Below the pieces are notes generated by a model. It searched no databases. It had not been told where the DNA came from and worked only from the letters and a program-made list of their open reading frames with translations. DNA of 50,669 bases from JBJHCA01 sp050485785 (GTDB lineage Bacteria > Bacteroidota > Bacteroidia > Chitinophagales > Saprospiraceae): assembly GCA_050485785.1 (NCBI GenBank), contig JBJHCA010000013.1, positions 1-50,669 of the forward strand, in the 5' to 3' direction. The stretch's first letter is position 1. Each line of letters starts with the position of its first letter. Shown here piece by piece: positions 15,157 through 23,577 of this stretch. A program made the translations under genes and the position numbers.

Positions 15157-16509
15157 CTATGTAGCTTCGGCAGATTTGGTTGGGTTCAGACATTGAAGTG
15201 CATCGGCTACCAGAAAGCAACTGCCGGTTACCAGGATCATGTCGTCGGTATCTGCGTGAGCAGTGGCCGCATCCAATGCAGACGTTAAATTCTGGAACAC
15301 TGAACCGTTAAGCTGATGACGGCCAGCCACCCCGGCTAATGATGCAGCCGGCCATTTTCGCGGAACCGAAGGTTCCGTGAAATAATACGACGCATCTTTC
15401 GGCAGACGCACCAGTACCTGATCGTGATCTTTATCGGCCACCATGCCCAAAATAATGTGCAGCCTGTTGTACCGGTGCTGCTGCAGATTTTGGATCAGTA
15501 ACTCCATCCCTCCGGCATTGTGGGCACTGTCGAGAACTATAACGGGCCGGCCGGGCAGTACTTGCCATCTACCCTGAAATCTGCTGAGTTTCACCAGATG
15601 TTTAAGTCCATACATCAGGTGGCCTTGATGGAGTTCAGGTTCAATTTTTTGCCATTCGCTCCAGGTGGCCAGCACGGTGCGCAGATTCTCATCCTGATAA
15701 ACCCCTGACGCCTGTAACTGAATGGCCAAAGGTTCGGCACCCGGAACTTTCATATCCTGAGCGAGGTACTTACGGAATCCTTCAGTGCTTCCGCAAAATT
15801 CAAGATTCCAGCTTTTGCGGGCTTCGGTTAGAGGAGCTGATTGGTTCATGGCGGCGGCAGAAAACACGGGCCGGGTCTCAGGGTGGTCAGCGCCAATAAT
15901 GACCGGCACGCTGTTTTTGATGATCCCTGCTTTTTCGGCAGCGATCAAAGCCAGGGTATTTCCCAGCATATCCGTATGCTCCAGGGAAATATTGGTAATT
16001 ACGCTGATGGCCGGATGTATGATGTTTGTGGAGTCAAGTCTGCCACCCAAACCGGTTTCGATAACGGCCCAGTCAACACCCTCGCGGGCAAAGTGCATCA
16101 ATGCCATGGCCACGCTTATCTCAAAAAATGACGGCTGCAGTTTTTCAATGGCTGGCATCAGTTCCTGCACATACTCTATTACCTTGTTCTCGCTGATATA
16201 CTCACCGTTAATCCTTATTCTCTCTCTGAAAGTGACATAATGCGGTGAAGTGCAGAGCCCTGTTTTTAAGCCGGCAGCCGCACCGATGGCAGCCAGCATA
16301 TGTGCTACGGATCCCTTTCCGTTGGTACCGGCAATGTGAATACTCCGGAAGGCATCCTGGGGCTGACCCAGAAAATGGCACAAAGCGTCAATGTTATCCA
16401 GTCCTTTTTTTATGGCCGCACTGCCGGTCCGGCTGAACATGGGCAGTTTCCGGTAAAGGAATTCGAGCGTTTCACTGTAGGCTTTACTGGCAGATCCCGG
16501 CTCAGGCAT
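15157..16509 (-). CDS. folC: Bifunctional folylpolyglutamate synthase / dihydrofolate synthase
   Basis: A 450-residue Mur-ligase-type enzyme of folate synthesis. It adds L-glutamate to dihydropteroate and/or to folates, using ATP. Visible are the P-loop GTNGKGS (about 61-67), the following HYVTFRERIRING segment, VIETGLGGRLDSTN with the metal-site region, NISLEHTDMLG, and DSAHNAGGM in the C-terminal domain. The ATG at 16509 lies two bases after the tonB stop. It is the fifth gene of the minus-strand run exbB-exbD-exbD-tonB-folC, an arrangement I recall as common in Bacteroidota. Confidence 0.93.
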   Translation of the reverse strand: MPEPGSASKAYSETLEFLYRKLPMFSRTGSAAIKKGLDNIDALCHFLGQPQDAFRSIHIAGTNGKGSVAHMLAAIGAAAGLKTGLCTSPHYVTFRERIRINGEYISENKVIEYVQELMPAIEKLQPSFFEISVAMALMHFAREGVDWAVIETGLGGRLDSTNIIHPAISVITNISLEHTDMLGNTLALIAAEKAGIIKNSVPVIIGADHPETRPVFSAAAMNQSAPLTEARKSWNLEFCGSTEGFRKYLAQDMKVPGAEPLAIQLQASGVYQDENLRTVLATWSEWQKIEPELHQGHLMYGLKHLVKLSRFQGRWQVLPGRPVIVLDSAHNAGGMELLIQNLQQHRYNRLHIILGMVADKDHDQVLVRLPKDASYYFTEPSVPRKWPAASLAGVAGRHQLNGSVFQNLTSALDAATAHADTDDMILVTGSCFLVADALQCLNPTKSAEAT

Positions 16510-16511
16510 GC

Positions 16512-17453
16512 TTAATTGACGCGATAAGTAAAGGTGATATGCCCGCATTGGCGGTCAGGGGCCATGGGCTCAGGTTTAAAGCGAAACTTCCTGGCATTTT
16601 CGATACTGAGCTGCACCAGGTGGCTGTCAGAAGTGGTTGAACCCCGCTGGGTATATTCGGGTGTACCGATAACATTGCCATTGCGGTCAACACAGATATT
16701 AATTCGCACCACCCCGGTTTTCTGTGTGTTGTCGCGAACGGTGGGCCTGTCAACTACACCGCGATCGCTGAGACCTCCACCAACATCGCCGGTTCCGCGG
16801 GTTAGGCCTTCAAGCTGACCCGCATCGGGGCTGCCGGCAGGGTCTCCCTGGTTACCCGGAGTGCCCGTCTGACCCTGGCCTGCTCCGGAGCCGGCAGGAA
16901 AACCGAATTGCTCCCTGGCTGCACGTTCGCGGGCTTCGCGTTCAGCCTGTTCACGTGCTTCCCGCTCAGCGCGTTCACGAGCTTCGCGTTCCGATCGTTC
17001 TCTGGCTTCCCGGGCTTCGCGTTCCGATCTTTCCCGGGATTCGCGTTCAGCACGTTCACGAGCCTCCTGTTCTCTTTGCCGCTGGATGGCAATGGCTTCT
17101 GCCTCCCGGTCAACAAGTACTTCGCGCTCCACCTGGGGAGTTGGCGTTGTTTGAGCCGGAGGGGGTGGTGGCGGAGGCGGTACTTCTTCGCGCTCTTCCC
17201 TCACTTCTTCGGTAGGCACCTCGGGAATGTCCTGGCCCGGGCTTATCTGAGCACCCTGACCAACTTCAGGCATGCCGAAGCTGATCAGAATACCTTCCTG
17301 ACCCGGAGGCGGAAAGGGAATCGTCCAAAATGGAAGGATGATAAGCAGCAAAAGGATACCATGTACCACCCAACTGATGATGGCTCCGCGGCGCTTATCC
17401 TTTTTTTCGCGCTCTTCAATGGCTTTTTTTATTTCATCGCGGTGTTGCTGCAT
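16512..17453 (-). CDS. TonB-like energy transducer with a long charged helix
   Basis: A 313-residue inner-membrane protein. Residues 23-44 are the membrane anchor after a basic cytoplasmic tail. Next come a proline-rich stretch (92-100, eight prolines), then about 75 residues (107-182) of Arg/Glu-rich repeats (EARERAERE type) that should form a single long charged alpha helix, a Gly-rich linker, and a TonB C-terminal domain (about 247-313, VVRINICVDRNGNVIG ... ARKFRFKPEP). It carries energy from the ExbB/ExbD motor to outer-membrane receptors. The charged helix recalls TolA, so a Tol-like role cannot be excluded. The two ExbD genes and ExbB lie directly upstream. Confidence 0.9.
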   Translation of the reverse strand: MQQHRDEIKKAIEEREKKDKRRGAIISWVVHGILLLLIILPFWTIPFPPPGQEGILISFGMPEVGQGAQISPGQDIPEVPTEEVREEREEVPPPPPPPPAQTTPTPQVEREVLVDREAEAIAIQRQREQEARERAERESRERSEREAREARERSEREARERAEREAREQAEREARERAAREQFGFPAGSGAGQGQTGTPGNQGDPAGSPDAGQLEGLTRGTGDVGGGLSDRGVVDRPTVRDNTQKTGVVRINICVDRNGNVIGTPEYTQRGSTTSDSHLVQLSIENARKFRFKPEPMAPDRQCGHITFTYRVN

Positions 17454-17472
17454 ACCTGCTTAACGCTATTGA

Positions 17473-17874
17473 TCAAACCTCTGTTGCCAGGATAGCCTGG
17501 ATATTCAAACGAAGCGCAATATCCATTACGCTTACTACGTGCTCCACAGGCACCCGCCTGGCCGGCTCTATGGTGAGCACTACCTTATCGGCAGATCCCT
17601 TGCGGTCTATTTCGCGCCGAAGCTCATTTTCCAGTGCACTCAGGGTTAACGGACGACCGTTGAGGGTAACTTCACCGGCAAGATTGACATAGACCTGCAG
17701 GGGTTGTTCTGTGGTTCTCTGCACCTGTTGCAACCCGGGAAGTCTCAAATTGAGGGCATTGGGTGCAACCAGGGTTGAGGTGAGCATAAAAAATATGAGC
17801 AACAGAAAAATAATGTCGGTGAGTGACGACATGCTGAAATTTGCACTGACTTTATTTCTGCGTTTGATAGCCAT
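17473..17874 (-). CDS. ExbD/TolR family biopolymer transport protein (second copy)
   Basis: A 133-residue protein with one N-terminal membrane helix (about 18-37, SLTDIIFLLLIFFMLTSTLV) and a periplasmic ExbD/TolR domain ending in the MDIALRLNIQAILATEV pattern. The conserved Asp in the SLTDIIF motif is the proton-carrying residue of the family. It pairs with the other ExbD at 17879-18280 and ExbB at 18297 to form the motor that powers TonB. The gene is 19 bases upstream of tonB. Confidence 0.93.
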   Translation of the reverse strand: MAIKRRNKVSANFSMSSLTDIIFLLLIFFMLTSTLVAPNALNLRLPGLQQVQRTTEQPLQVYVNLAGEVTLNGRPLTLSALENELRREIDRKGSADKVVLTIEPARRVPVEHVVSVMDIALRLNIQAILATEV

Positions 17875-17878
17875 GCCT

Positions 17879-18280
17879 TTATTTTTTGATGGGTTGTGTT
17901 GCCAGAATAGCCCTTACATTCAATTGCTGGGCAATACCCATTACAGTAGCCACCTTGTCAAATTCAACACCGGTTTCCGCAACTATGGTAATGGTAGTGT
18001 TCCGGTTGTTTACCAGATCACCCAGTTGGTCGGCAATTTCACGGTGCAGCCCGGCTGCAGGTACGGCACTTCGGTTAACAAACAATGAGCCGTCGCGCCG
18101 GATTTCAACGGCAACATTAGTAGGGGCAATGGTTTTGGCATTGGACTCCGGCAGGTCAAACCGCTGAATCTTGATCAGCGTGGAAGTGAGCATGAAGAAA
18201 ATAAGCAACAGGAATATGATGTCAGTCAATGATGACATGGCAAATTCCGCACTTACTTTATTTCGCTTTTTAAGAGCCAT
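17879..18280 (-). CDS. ExbD/TolR family biopolymer transport protein (first copy)
   Basis: A 133-residue paralogue of the next gene, with the same KKRNKVSAEFAMSSLTDIIF start. The two proteins diverge in the periplasmic part. Membrane segment about 18-37 with the conserved Asp; periplasmic domain about 45-133. Two different ExbD genes after one ExbB are common in Bacteroidota and suggest a hetero-oligomer of the two in the motor. Four bases separate it from the second copy. Confidence 0.93.
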   Translation of the reverse strand: MALKKRNKVSAEFAMSSLTDIIFLLLIFFMLTSTLIKIQRFDLPESNAKTIAPTNVAVEIRRDGSLFVNRSAVPAAGLHREIADQLGDLVNNRNTTITIVAETGVEFDKVATVMGIAQQLNVRAILATQPIKK

Positions 18281-18296
18281 AATTGCTTTACAAATA

Positions 18297-18971
18297 TCAG
18301 ATGGCAGGTTCCTGAAGCAAGTCCATAAATTCCAGCGAACTGGCTTCCATTTTAAATACTACCTTATCGATGTAAGACACCAGAATGTTGTAGCCCACGA
18401 AGGCCAGGATACCGATAAACAAACCAAATGCAGTGGTTAACAATGCCTGGTAAATACCACCGGCCAGTACGTCAGGGGTTACATTTTCCTGGGTGGCCAT
18501 TTCGTAAAAGGCAATGATCATTCCGGTTACCGTACCAAAAAAACCAATCATGGGCGCGGCCCCTGCAATGGTAGCCAGCCTCGACAGATTTTTCTCAAGT
18601 CTGAAAAGCTCCAGATTACCCGTATTTTCGATAGCTGTATTGATGTCTCGCAATGGTTTACCAATACGCAGCAGACCTTTTTCCACCATGCGGGCAACCG
18701 GTGAGTCATTTGTCTGGCAAAGGCGCAGAGCTGCCTGAAACTCATTATTCTGCACGTACCGCCTGATCTCCTGCATAAACTTTTCGTCAACCTTGGCTGC
18801 GCGTTGTATGGTCAGATACCTTTCGATAAAAATGTACAGGGCATAAATGGAAAGCAATAACAACGCAAACAGTATGGCCATGCCCAAAATTCCACTTTGC
18901 CAGAGGATATTAAAGATACTTTGGCTTACTTCAACGGTATCGGGTTCCATGGTTTGAAATAAAAACAGCAT
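18297..18971 (-). CDS. ExbB/TolQ family proton channel (MotA/TolQ/ExbB)
   Basis: A 224-residue protein with three membrane helices: one near the N terminus (LGMAILFALLLLSIYALYIFIE) and two in the C-terminal half (LATIAGAAPMIGFFGTVTGMI and LTTAFGLFIGILAFVGYN). The GFFGTVTGMI motif is the ExbB/TolQ signature that lines the proton pathway. Start: the ATG at 18971 was chosen because a -7 box at 19038-19045 would place transcription start near 19030, making an upstream TTG (19040) impossible. First gene of the run leading to tonB and folC. Confidence 0.93.
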   Translation of the reverse strand: MLFLFQTMEPDTVEVSQSIFNILWQSGILGMAILFALLLLSIYALYIFIERYLTIQRAAKVDEKFMQEIRRYVQNNEFQAALRLCQTNDSPVARMVEKGLLRIGKPLRDINTAIENTGNLELFRLEKNLSRLATIAGAAPMIGFFGTVTGMIIAFYEMATQENVTPDVLAGGIYQALLTTAFGLFIGILAFVGYNILVSYIDKVVFKMEASSLEFMDLLQEPAI

Positions 18972-19037
18972 AGGGTTTTGGTTACGGTTAAAAGGTTGAG
19001 GTGAGTTGCGATCCTGCCCGGACCCGCTTTTAAAATT

Positions 19038-19045
19038 CAAAGCTA
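19038..19045 (-). promoter_or_regulatory. -7 promoter box (TAGCTTTG) for the exbB-tonB-folC run
   Basis: Exact TAnnTTTG match on the minus strand, about 67 bases upstream of the exbB ATG at 18971. Confidence 0.6.
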
Positions 19046-19151
19046 TAAACCTATTTCCATTAAAAAAAATTGTTTGCTCTTAACATTTTCAGGAAGGTCT
19101 GTGGAAGTGTTTTTACTGCCTGTTTGAAATGTTTCAGACCATTTTCCGGTG

Positions 19152-19170
19152 TTTTTTTATCACTCTTTGT
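19152..19170 (+). repeat. Dispersed motif, copy in exbB-symporter gap
   Basis: TTTTTTTATCACTCTTTGT, the same core ATCACTCTTTGT as the 26221 copy, in the long non-coding gap. Confidence 0.4.
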
Positions 19171-19214
19171 GCCCGCACCACTCACCTGCATTTCCCACTT
19201 TTTTAAAGTCATTG

Positions 19215-19289
19215 AATCAATGCGGATAATCAATGCGGGCAATAAGATTCAAGTGCCCTTCGGGCATTCATTGCCGCTGTAAACTTTAC
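19215..19289. repeat. Direct repeat plus nested inverted repeats upstream of the symporter gene
   Basis: AATCAATGCGG occurs twice, at 19215-19225 and 19228-19238. Overlapping the second copy, GCGGGCAAT (19235-19243) pairs with ATTGCCGC (19270-19277), with one bulged G. Inside lies TGCCC-ttc-GGGCA (19254-19266). Directly after comes GTAAACTTTAC (19279-19289), itself an inverted repeat. This is about 110 bases before the symporter start and could be a structured leader or protein site. Confidence 0.5.
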
Positions 19290-19400
19290 CCAAAATTCCG
19301 GATTGCCGTGATTTTATTATATTCCCCGGCAACGACTCACGATCCGTGGCACTCAGGAGAATCCGGTTTTGTTTGGCCACTGGACGCAAAACTGCCATGT

Positions 19401-20852
19401 ATGCACATTATCGATTTCATCATTTTCATTCTCTACATGATCGTAGTGTTGGGAATTGGGTTTTACTTTTTAAAGCGCAACAAAAGTGCGGATGACTATT
19501 ATGTAGGCGGACGAAAAATGGGCAGTGTTCATGTAGGGCTGTCAGTAGTTGCCACAGATGTGGGCGGGGGTTTTTCGATTGGCCTGGGAGGGCTTGGCTT
19601 TATCATTGGCCTTTCAGGTTCGTGGATGTTGTTTACCGGTTTAATCGGTGCCTGGCTCAGTGCCATTTTTCTGATACCGGTGGTGTCAGATCTTGCTTCC
19701 CGTTATCAGTTCCTTACATTTCCTCAGGTATTCGGACATTTTTACAACGCCCGTGTAGCATTGCTGGCAGGTATCATCTCGGCACTGGGATACATGGGCT
19801 TCACCAGTTCACAGATGCTGGCCGGAGCCAAACTGGCATCGGCATCATTTGACGGGCTTGATCAGCAAACGGCACTGATTGTAATGGGCGTTATTGCAGT
19901 AGTATATACGGTAACAGGAGGACTGAAGGCAGTTATTTACACCGATACATTTCAGTGGATCATTCTGCTTGCCGGGCTTATTTTTATCGGAATACCGCTT
20001 GGGTACACTGCCATAGGCGGGTTTGATGCCATTCGGGAAACGCTGGGCCCCGGTTATCTTTCATTAACCCAAATAGGCTGGGCAACACTGGTCAACTGGG
20101 CAGTGACTATAATACCCATTTGGTTTGTTGGTATGACCCTGTACCAGCGGATCTATGCTACCCGTTCGGAGTCATCAGCCCGGAAAGCGTGGTTCATGGC
20201 AGGTTTGTTTGAGTGGCCGGTAATGGCATTCATGGGGGTATTACTGGGTTTGTTTGCCCGGGTTGCCTTTGAACAGGGCATGTTTGAGTATGCAGGGTTT
20301 GCCGCCGGCGGTGATATGGATCCTGAAATGGGCTTGCCCATGCTGCTGAGAACCATTCTGCCTGCAGGGCTCATGGGACTGATGATGTCGGCTTATTTTT
20401 CAGCTATCCTGTCTACTGCAGACAGCTGCCTGATGGCGGCTTCGGGCAATATACAGACCGATATCCTCAAAAGGTATTTCCGTATTTCGGACAACCCGAA
20501 GTCCGTATTGCGCATTTCACAAGCCATTACATTGATCATAGGAATATTGGCTTTAGCGCTGGCCTGGCAAATGGAGAATGTACTGGAACTGATGCTGTAT
20601 TCTTACGCATTTATGGTGAGCGGGTTGTTTATTCCGGTATTGGGTGCATTATTCCTCGTGCGATGCAGCGCTGTTGCAGCTTTCTGGTCGATGATCAGCG
20701 GGGGAACGGTAACACTGGTACTGATGCTTTGGGGCCTGAATTTACCTTTTGGCCTTGATCCTAACATTTTTGGCATTGCGGCTTCCCTGTTGGTATATGC
20801 CGGTCTTTGGATCATAACAGGTAAGCGACAGAGCATTACTCCTCATCCCTGA
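19401..20852 (+). CDS. Sodium:solute symporter (SSS family)
   Basis: A 483-residue membrane protein with about 13 hydrophobic helices. Family features are the N-terminal FIIFILYMIVVLGIGFYFL, the following NKSADDYYVGGRKMG, and the helix-rich VATDVGGGFSIGLGG region. LSTADSCLMAASGNIQTDIL, in the middle, is the conserved sodium-site and helix 8 segment of this family. It imports a solute with Na+; the solute is not evident. The ATG at 19401 is preferred to the ATG at 19233, which would add a non-membrane N terminus absent from relatives. Its 3' end overlaps the convergent gene at 20836 by 17 bases. Confidence 0.92.
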   Translation: MHIIDFIIFILYMIVVLGIGFYFLKRNKSADDYYVGGRKMGSVHVGLSVVATDVGGGFSIGLGGLGFIIGLSGSWMLFTGLIGAWLSAIFLIPVVSDLASRYQFLTFPQVFGHFYNARVALLAGIISALGYMGFTSSQMLAGAKLASASFDGLDQQTALIVMGVIAVVYTVTGGLKAVIYTDTFQWIILLAGLIFIGIPLGYTAIGGFDAIRETLGPGYLSLTQIGWATLVNWAVTIIPIWFVGMTLYQRIYATRSESSARKAWFMAGLFEWPVMAFMGVLLGLFARVAFEQGMFEYAGFAAGGDMDPEMGLPMLLRTILPAGLMGLMMSAYFSAILSTADSCLMAASGNIQTDILKRYFRISDNPKSVLRISQAITLIIGILALALAWQMENVLELMLYSYAFMVSGLFIPVLGALFLVRCSAVAAFWSMISGGTVTLVLMLWGLNLPFGLDPNIFGIAASLLVYAGLWIITGKRQSITPHP

Positions 20853-21348
20853 CATTATCCTGTAATTTAGACTGAAGCACCCTGCAAGCATTTTCGCCAC
20901 ACCATGAAATCTGCAGCAAACCGCCTGTGATGGGTTCCCTGATACCATGCATGGATACCACCTCGCCATCAATCACTATGGCTACACGCCGGTCCAGGTA
21001 GCGTTCAGAAAAATGTTTGAGCATGGCACCGGCTTCTTCGGTGAGGGTCAGCATCAGATTAAGCTTGTCGTCAGTCGCGGCTGAGCTTTCAGGGCTCTTG
21101 CTCAGGAAGAGCGGAACAAAATCATCGGCCAGAATGGTTATCCACCTTAAGGTATCCAATTCTTCTGCAAACAGGCTGCTAAAGGGAAGTACAGCCTTAG
21201 GTGAATCTTCCGGACCGTCAAACCGGTAGCTGCTTCCATCGTAAAGAACGGGATAAAGGCCGTCAGGGACAGATTGCGTTTCCTGAGCCAGGGTAGCTGA
21301 AACAAGGGAAAACGCACAACAAAGAGTTATCAAAAATCTCAACATCAC
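20836..21348 (-). CDS. Exported protein with SecDF P1 head-like domain
   Basis: A 170-residue protein with a signal peptide (about 1-22, ends TLAQ). Residues about 95-160 (LNLMLTLTEEAGAMLKHFSE, then RVAIVIDGEVVSMHGIREPITGG) resemble the periplasmic P1 head subdomain of SecD, which grips emerging proteins in Sec export. Here it stands alone with no membrane transport part. It follows lptC by 17 bases on the same strand, so it is probably transcribed with it, which hints at an envelope assembly role. The similarity is by eye and needs a profile search; function unproven. Confidence 0.65.
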   Translation of the reverse strand: MMLRFLITLCCAFSLVSATLAQETQSVPDGLYPVLYDGSSYRFDGPEDSPKAVLPFSSLFAEELDTLRWITILADDFVPLFLSKSPESSAATDDKLNLMLTLTEEAGAMLKHFSERYLDRRVAIVIDGEVVSMHGIREPITGGLLQISWCGENACRVLQSKLQDNVRDEE

Positions 21349-21365
21349 TGCTCAAGTTAAAGTGG

Positions 21366-21926
21366 TTAAAAATCGTCTTCAAGTCTGAATTGTCCGGTTA
21401 TTCTTCGCACCTCCCAGCGACTAAAGTCCTGATTGGACTCGAACCCCTGCCCGATTATCACTTCGTCGTCGGTTGTAATACGCACTTGTTTATCGGTGAA
21501 AATCCTGTCGCTGTTTTCAAGCCAGATCAATTCTTCTGATTCAAGCATCTCTCCGTCAACACCGGTAAGCACCACACTGTCGCGCAAAAGCACGCGATCT
21601 TCATTATCGAAACGGATAGCATACTTGGCCGTCAGATAATTTTGCTCCCTGCCGCCCGACCCGTAAAAGGTGACGTGCACCCCATCAGGGAATTCCCTGC
21701 GCGGGTTGTCGCGATCGAGATAGTTCAGCATAACCGGGCCCATAATTTTCACCCTCACTACGGCTGAGTCACTATAGAGTATTTCAACCTCTGATGCCCT
21801 TTCAATATTGGCTCCTTCAAATTCCTTTACTGCATCCAGGTCTTCACGGGTGTTTTCACAAGCCTGAAGGGTGAACCACAATACCGGGATCAGGAAAACG
21901 AGCCGTAAATTAACCGATGTGATCAA
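21366..21926 (-). CDS. lptC: Lipopolysaccharide export periplasmic protein LptC
   Basis: A 186-residue protein with a hydrophobic leader and a lipobox-like LQAC (Cys23), as is usual in Bacteroidota LptC. The rest is the beta-jellyroll of the LPS bridge: VRVKIMGPVMLNYL, LTAKYAIRFDNEDRVLLRDSVVLTG, and the terminal VIIGQGFESNQDFSRWEVR, a strong family signature. LptC takes LPS from LptB2FG and passes it to LptA. It is transcribed away from a lipoprotein gene and toward the P1-like gene. Confidence 0.92.
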   Translation of the reverse strand: MITSVNLRLVFLIPVLWFTLQACENTREDLDAVKEFEGANIERASEVEILYSDSAVVRVKIMGPVMLNYLDRDNPRREFPDGVHVTFYGSGGREQNYLTAKYAIRFDNEDRVLLRDSVVLTGVDGEMLESEELIWLENSDRIFTDKQVRITTDDEVIIGQGFESNQDFSRWEVRRITGQFRLEDDF

Positions 21927-21934
21927 TCTGCTAT

Positions 21935-21942
21935 TATATTTG
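21935..21942 (+). promoter_or_regulatory. -7 promoter box (TATATTTG) for the lipoprotein gene
   Basis: Exact TAnnTTTG match in the 30-base gap between divergent lptC and the lipoprotein gene, 23 bases upstream of the second ATG (21966). Confidence 0.6.
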
Positions 21943-21965
21943 CGTTTTTAATTAAAATGGTCATC

Positions 21966-22667
21966 ATGTACCGGATCAGTAACATAAAGATAGCATTACT
22001 CTTATTACCCGCCTTGTTTTTTGTTGTGTTTTACGGTAGCTGTACTCCCGAAGTTACCCGGTCCGGAAATGGTGAAACGCTGTTTGTGAATGCCTATTTG
22101 AGGTATGCACTGGAAAATATTCAGGTAAGGGGCGAATTACAGCTAATGAAAGGTGACAGCGCTCTTACTGCCACGGCCTATTATCCCGAAAACGCAAGGT
22201 TTCAGGGGCATACCATGCGCAACCTTACCACTATGCAAAGCGCGCGTTATGCACACAGCTTTCATGCCGAATATCAGACACCATACACTTTCAGATTTAG
22301 CGGATTGAACAATGAAGAACACGAAATCAATGTGACCATGTCGCCGGTGGGGCATGTGATCAGCGAAGCCATAATACCTGCGGACCGGCAATTCACTTTT
22401 GAATGGGAAGGTAATCCCCTTAATGAGAAAGAAAGTATGACGCTGCTGTTTACGGCCCGTGGCGGCAAAGAACTGACCCTGAACATACTGGGGCCTACTT
22501 CAGCCAATAAGTTCACTTTCAATCCTTCCCAGCTTGAAGAGTTTGATGCAGACACAGGAACACTGCACGTAATTAAGCGCAAAACAGAGCTGATCCGGAA
22601 ACCCGGCCTTGAGGCCAGAGTCAGGACAGAATTTTACCTGCGCGATATACCTTTGATAATGGAATAG
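21966..22667 (+). CDS. Hypothetical lipoprotein
   Basis: A 233-residue lipoprotein with hydrophobic leader and lipobox YGSC (Cys26 from this start). The mature part is beta-rich and contains a YRYALENIQVRGELQL-like stretch and FTFEWEGNPLNEKESMTLLFTAR, which suggests a domain of Ig-like or lipocalin-like strands. No family recognised. Two start codons exist: ATG 21957 and ATG 21966; both give the same signal. It is divergent from lptC and convergent with trmB. Confidence 0.75.
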   Translation: MYRISNIKIALLLLPALFFVVFYGSCTPEVTRSGNGETLFVNAYLRYALENIQVRGELQLMKGDSALTATAYYPENARFQGHTMRNLTTMQSARYAHSFHAEYQTPYTFRFSGLNNEEHEINVTMSPVGHVISEAIIPADRQFTFEWEGNPLNEKESMTLLFTARGGKELTLNILGPTSANKFTFNPSQLEEFDADTGTLHVIKRKTELIRKPGLEARVRTEFYLRDIPLIME

Positions 22668-22737
22668 GTCCACTGAGGCCGGTAAAAAAAAACTGGATTC
22701 ATTTTGACCACTTGATGCTATGAACCAAACAGTCAGG

Positions 22738-23427
22738 TTACCGGTACAGCTGGATGAACTTGATTTGCCGCCCGGCTTCCAGGTGCATCTTTTCGTATTT
22801 GGTTTTCAAATCGAGATCGGGATGTGGTAAAGCCGGTAAAGCGTAAATGTCAAAGAATGCCCCGGCCAGCTTCCATTTTGCCTGACATGCGGCATGCAAA
22901 GTGTATCCAAACAATGACTCATCGTCAGTTTTAAGATTGAGCCTTGCCTCAGGTTTTAAAAGCTTGTTGAATTTGCTGAGAAAAAAAGGCGATGTCAGCC
23001 TTCGGTTTTCTTTTCCGCGTTTTTTAAAAGGGTCGGGAAAAGTGATCCAGATACCGCTGATTTCACCGGGTGCAAAAAAGTTTTCAATGCATTCAATTCG
23101 TCCGCGCAAAAAAGCAACATTACTCAGATTGGATTCCAGTGCACGGGTAGCACCTTTCCACATCCGGTTCCCTTTGATATCGATACCAATATAATTGTAC
23201 TCCGGGTACCGCTTTGCCAATCCGAGGGTATAGTCTGCATCGCCGCAGGCCAGCTCAAGTATGATGGGGGCATTGTTTTTAAAATGACCGGCCAGCCAGT
23301 TACCGGCCATGTTTATCTCTCCTTGAACACAGTTAGAAAGTGTTTTCTTCTTAAAGTCAGTATGCTCGAACACATTATAAAATGAAGACAATTCACTGAA
23401 CTTCCTGAGTTTGTTTTTTCCTCCCAC
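22738..23427 (-). CDS. trmB: tRNA (guanine46-N7)-methyltransferase TrmB
   Basis: A 229-residue Rossmann-fold methyltransferase that makes m7G46 in tRNA variable loops with S-adenosylmethionine. Motifs: ILELACGDADYTLGLAKRYP (cofactor loop), YIGIDIKGNRMWKGA, the GIWITFPDPFKKRG catalytic segment, and NLKTDDESLFGYTL. The gene starts with GTG (23427), which gives the usual N terminus MGGKNKLRKFSEL. A -7 box lies 27 bases upstream. Confidence 0.94.
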   Translation of the reverse strand: MGGKNKLRKFSELSSFYNVFEHTDFKKKTLSNCVQGEINMAGNWLAGHFKNNAPIILELACGDADYTLGLAKRYPEYNYIGIDIKGNRMWKGATRALESNLSNVAFLRGRIECIENFFAPGEISGIWITFPDPFKKRGKENRRLTSPFFLSKFNKLLKPEARLNLKTDDESLFGYTLHAACQAKWKLAGAFFDIYALPALPHPDLDLKTKYEKMHLEAGRQIKFIQLYR

Positions 23428-23453
23428 GTTGAATCAGATAATGATAAGGCCGG

Positions 23454-23461
23454 CAAAGTTA
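23454..23461 (-). promoter_or_regulatory. -7 promoter box (TAACTTTG) for trmB
   Basis: Exact TAnnTTTG on the minus strand, upstream of the GTG start at 23427. It supports that start. Confidence 0.6.
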
Positions 23462-23533
23462 ATCAATAGCCGGCAACCGCATCTGTCACCTGTTCAGTAT
23501 TTGGGAACTGCGTATTGACTCCGGAAGAATTGT

Positions 23534-23567
23534 ATTGGCTATGCGTCGAATAAATTGGCCATACGCA
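23534..23567 (+). repeat. Imperfect direct repeat at the -33 region of the repeat-protein gene
   Basis: ATTGGCTATGCGTC (23534-23547) and ATTGGCCATACGCA (23554-23567) share most bases and are spaced 20 bases apart, two helix turns. The second copy includes the TTGG of the likely -33 element. A regulator-binding pair is possible. Confidence 0.35.
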
Positions 23568-23577
23568 GGGCGTACAG

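Larger units (their letters stand above)
18972..19400. other. Intergenic region between divergent exbB and the symporter gene
   Basis: No gene is visible. The left part holds the exbB promoter (19038-19045, minus). In the middle is one copy of the dispersed motif (19152-19170). The right part carries an 11-base direct repeat and nested inverted repeats at 19215-19290, described separately. No clear -7 box for the symporter was found. Confidence 0.6.

Noticed and set aside
19233..19400. Upstream ATG for the symporter
   Set aside because: It adds 56 residues not typical for the family and lies inside the structured region; ATG 19401 starts exactly before the first membrane helix.
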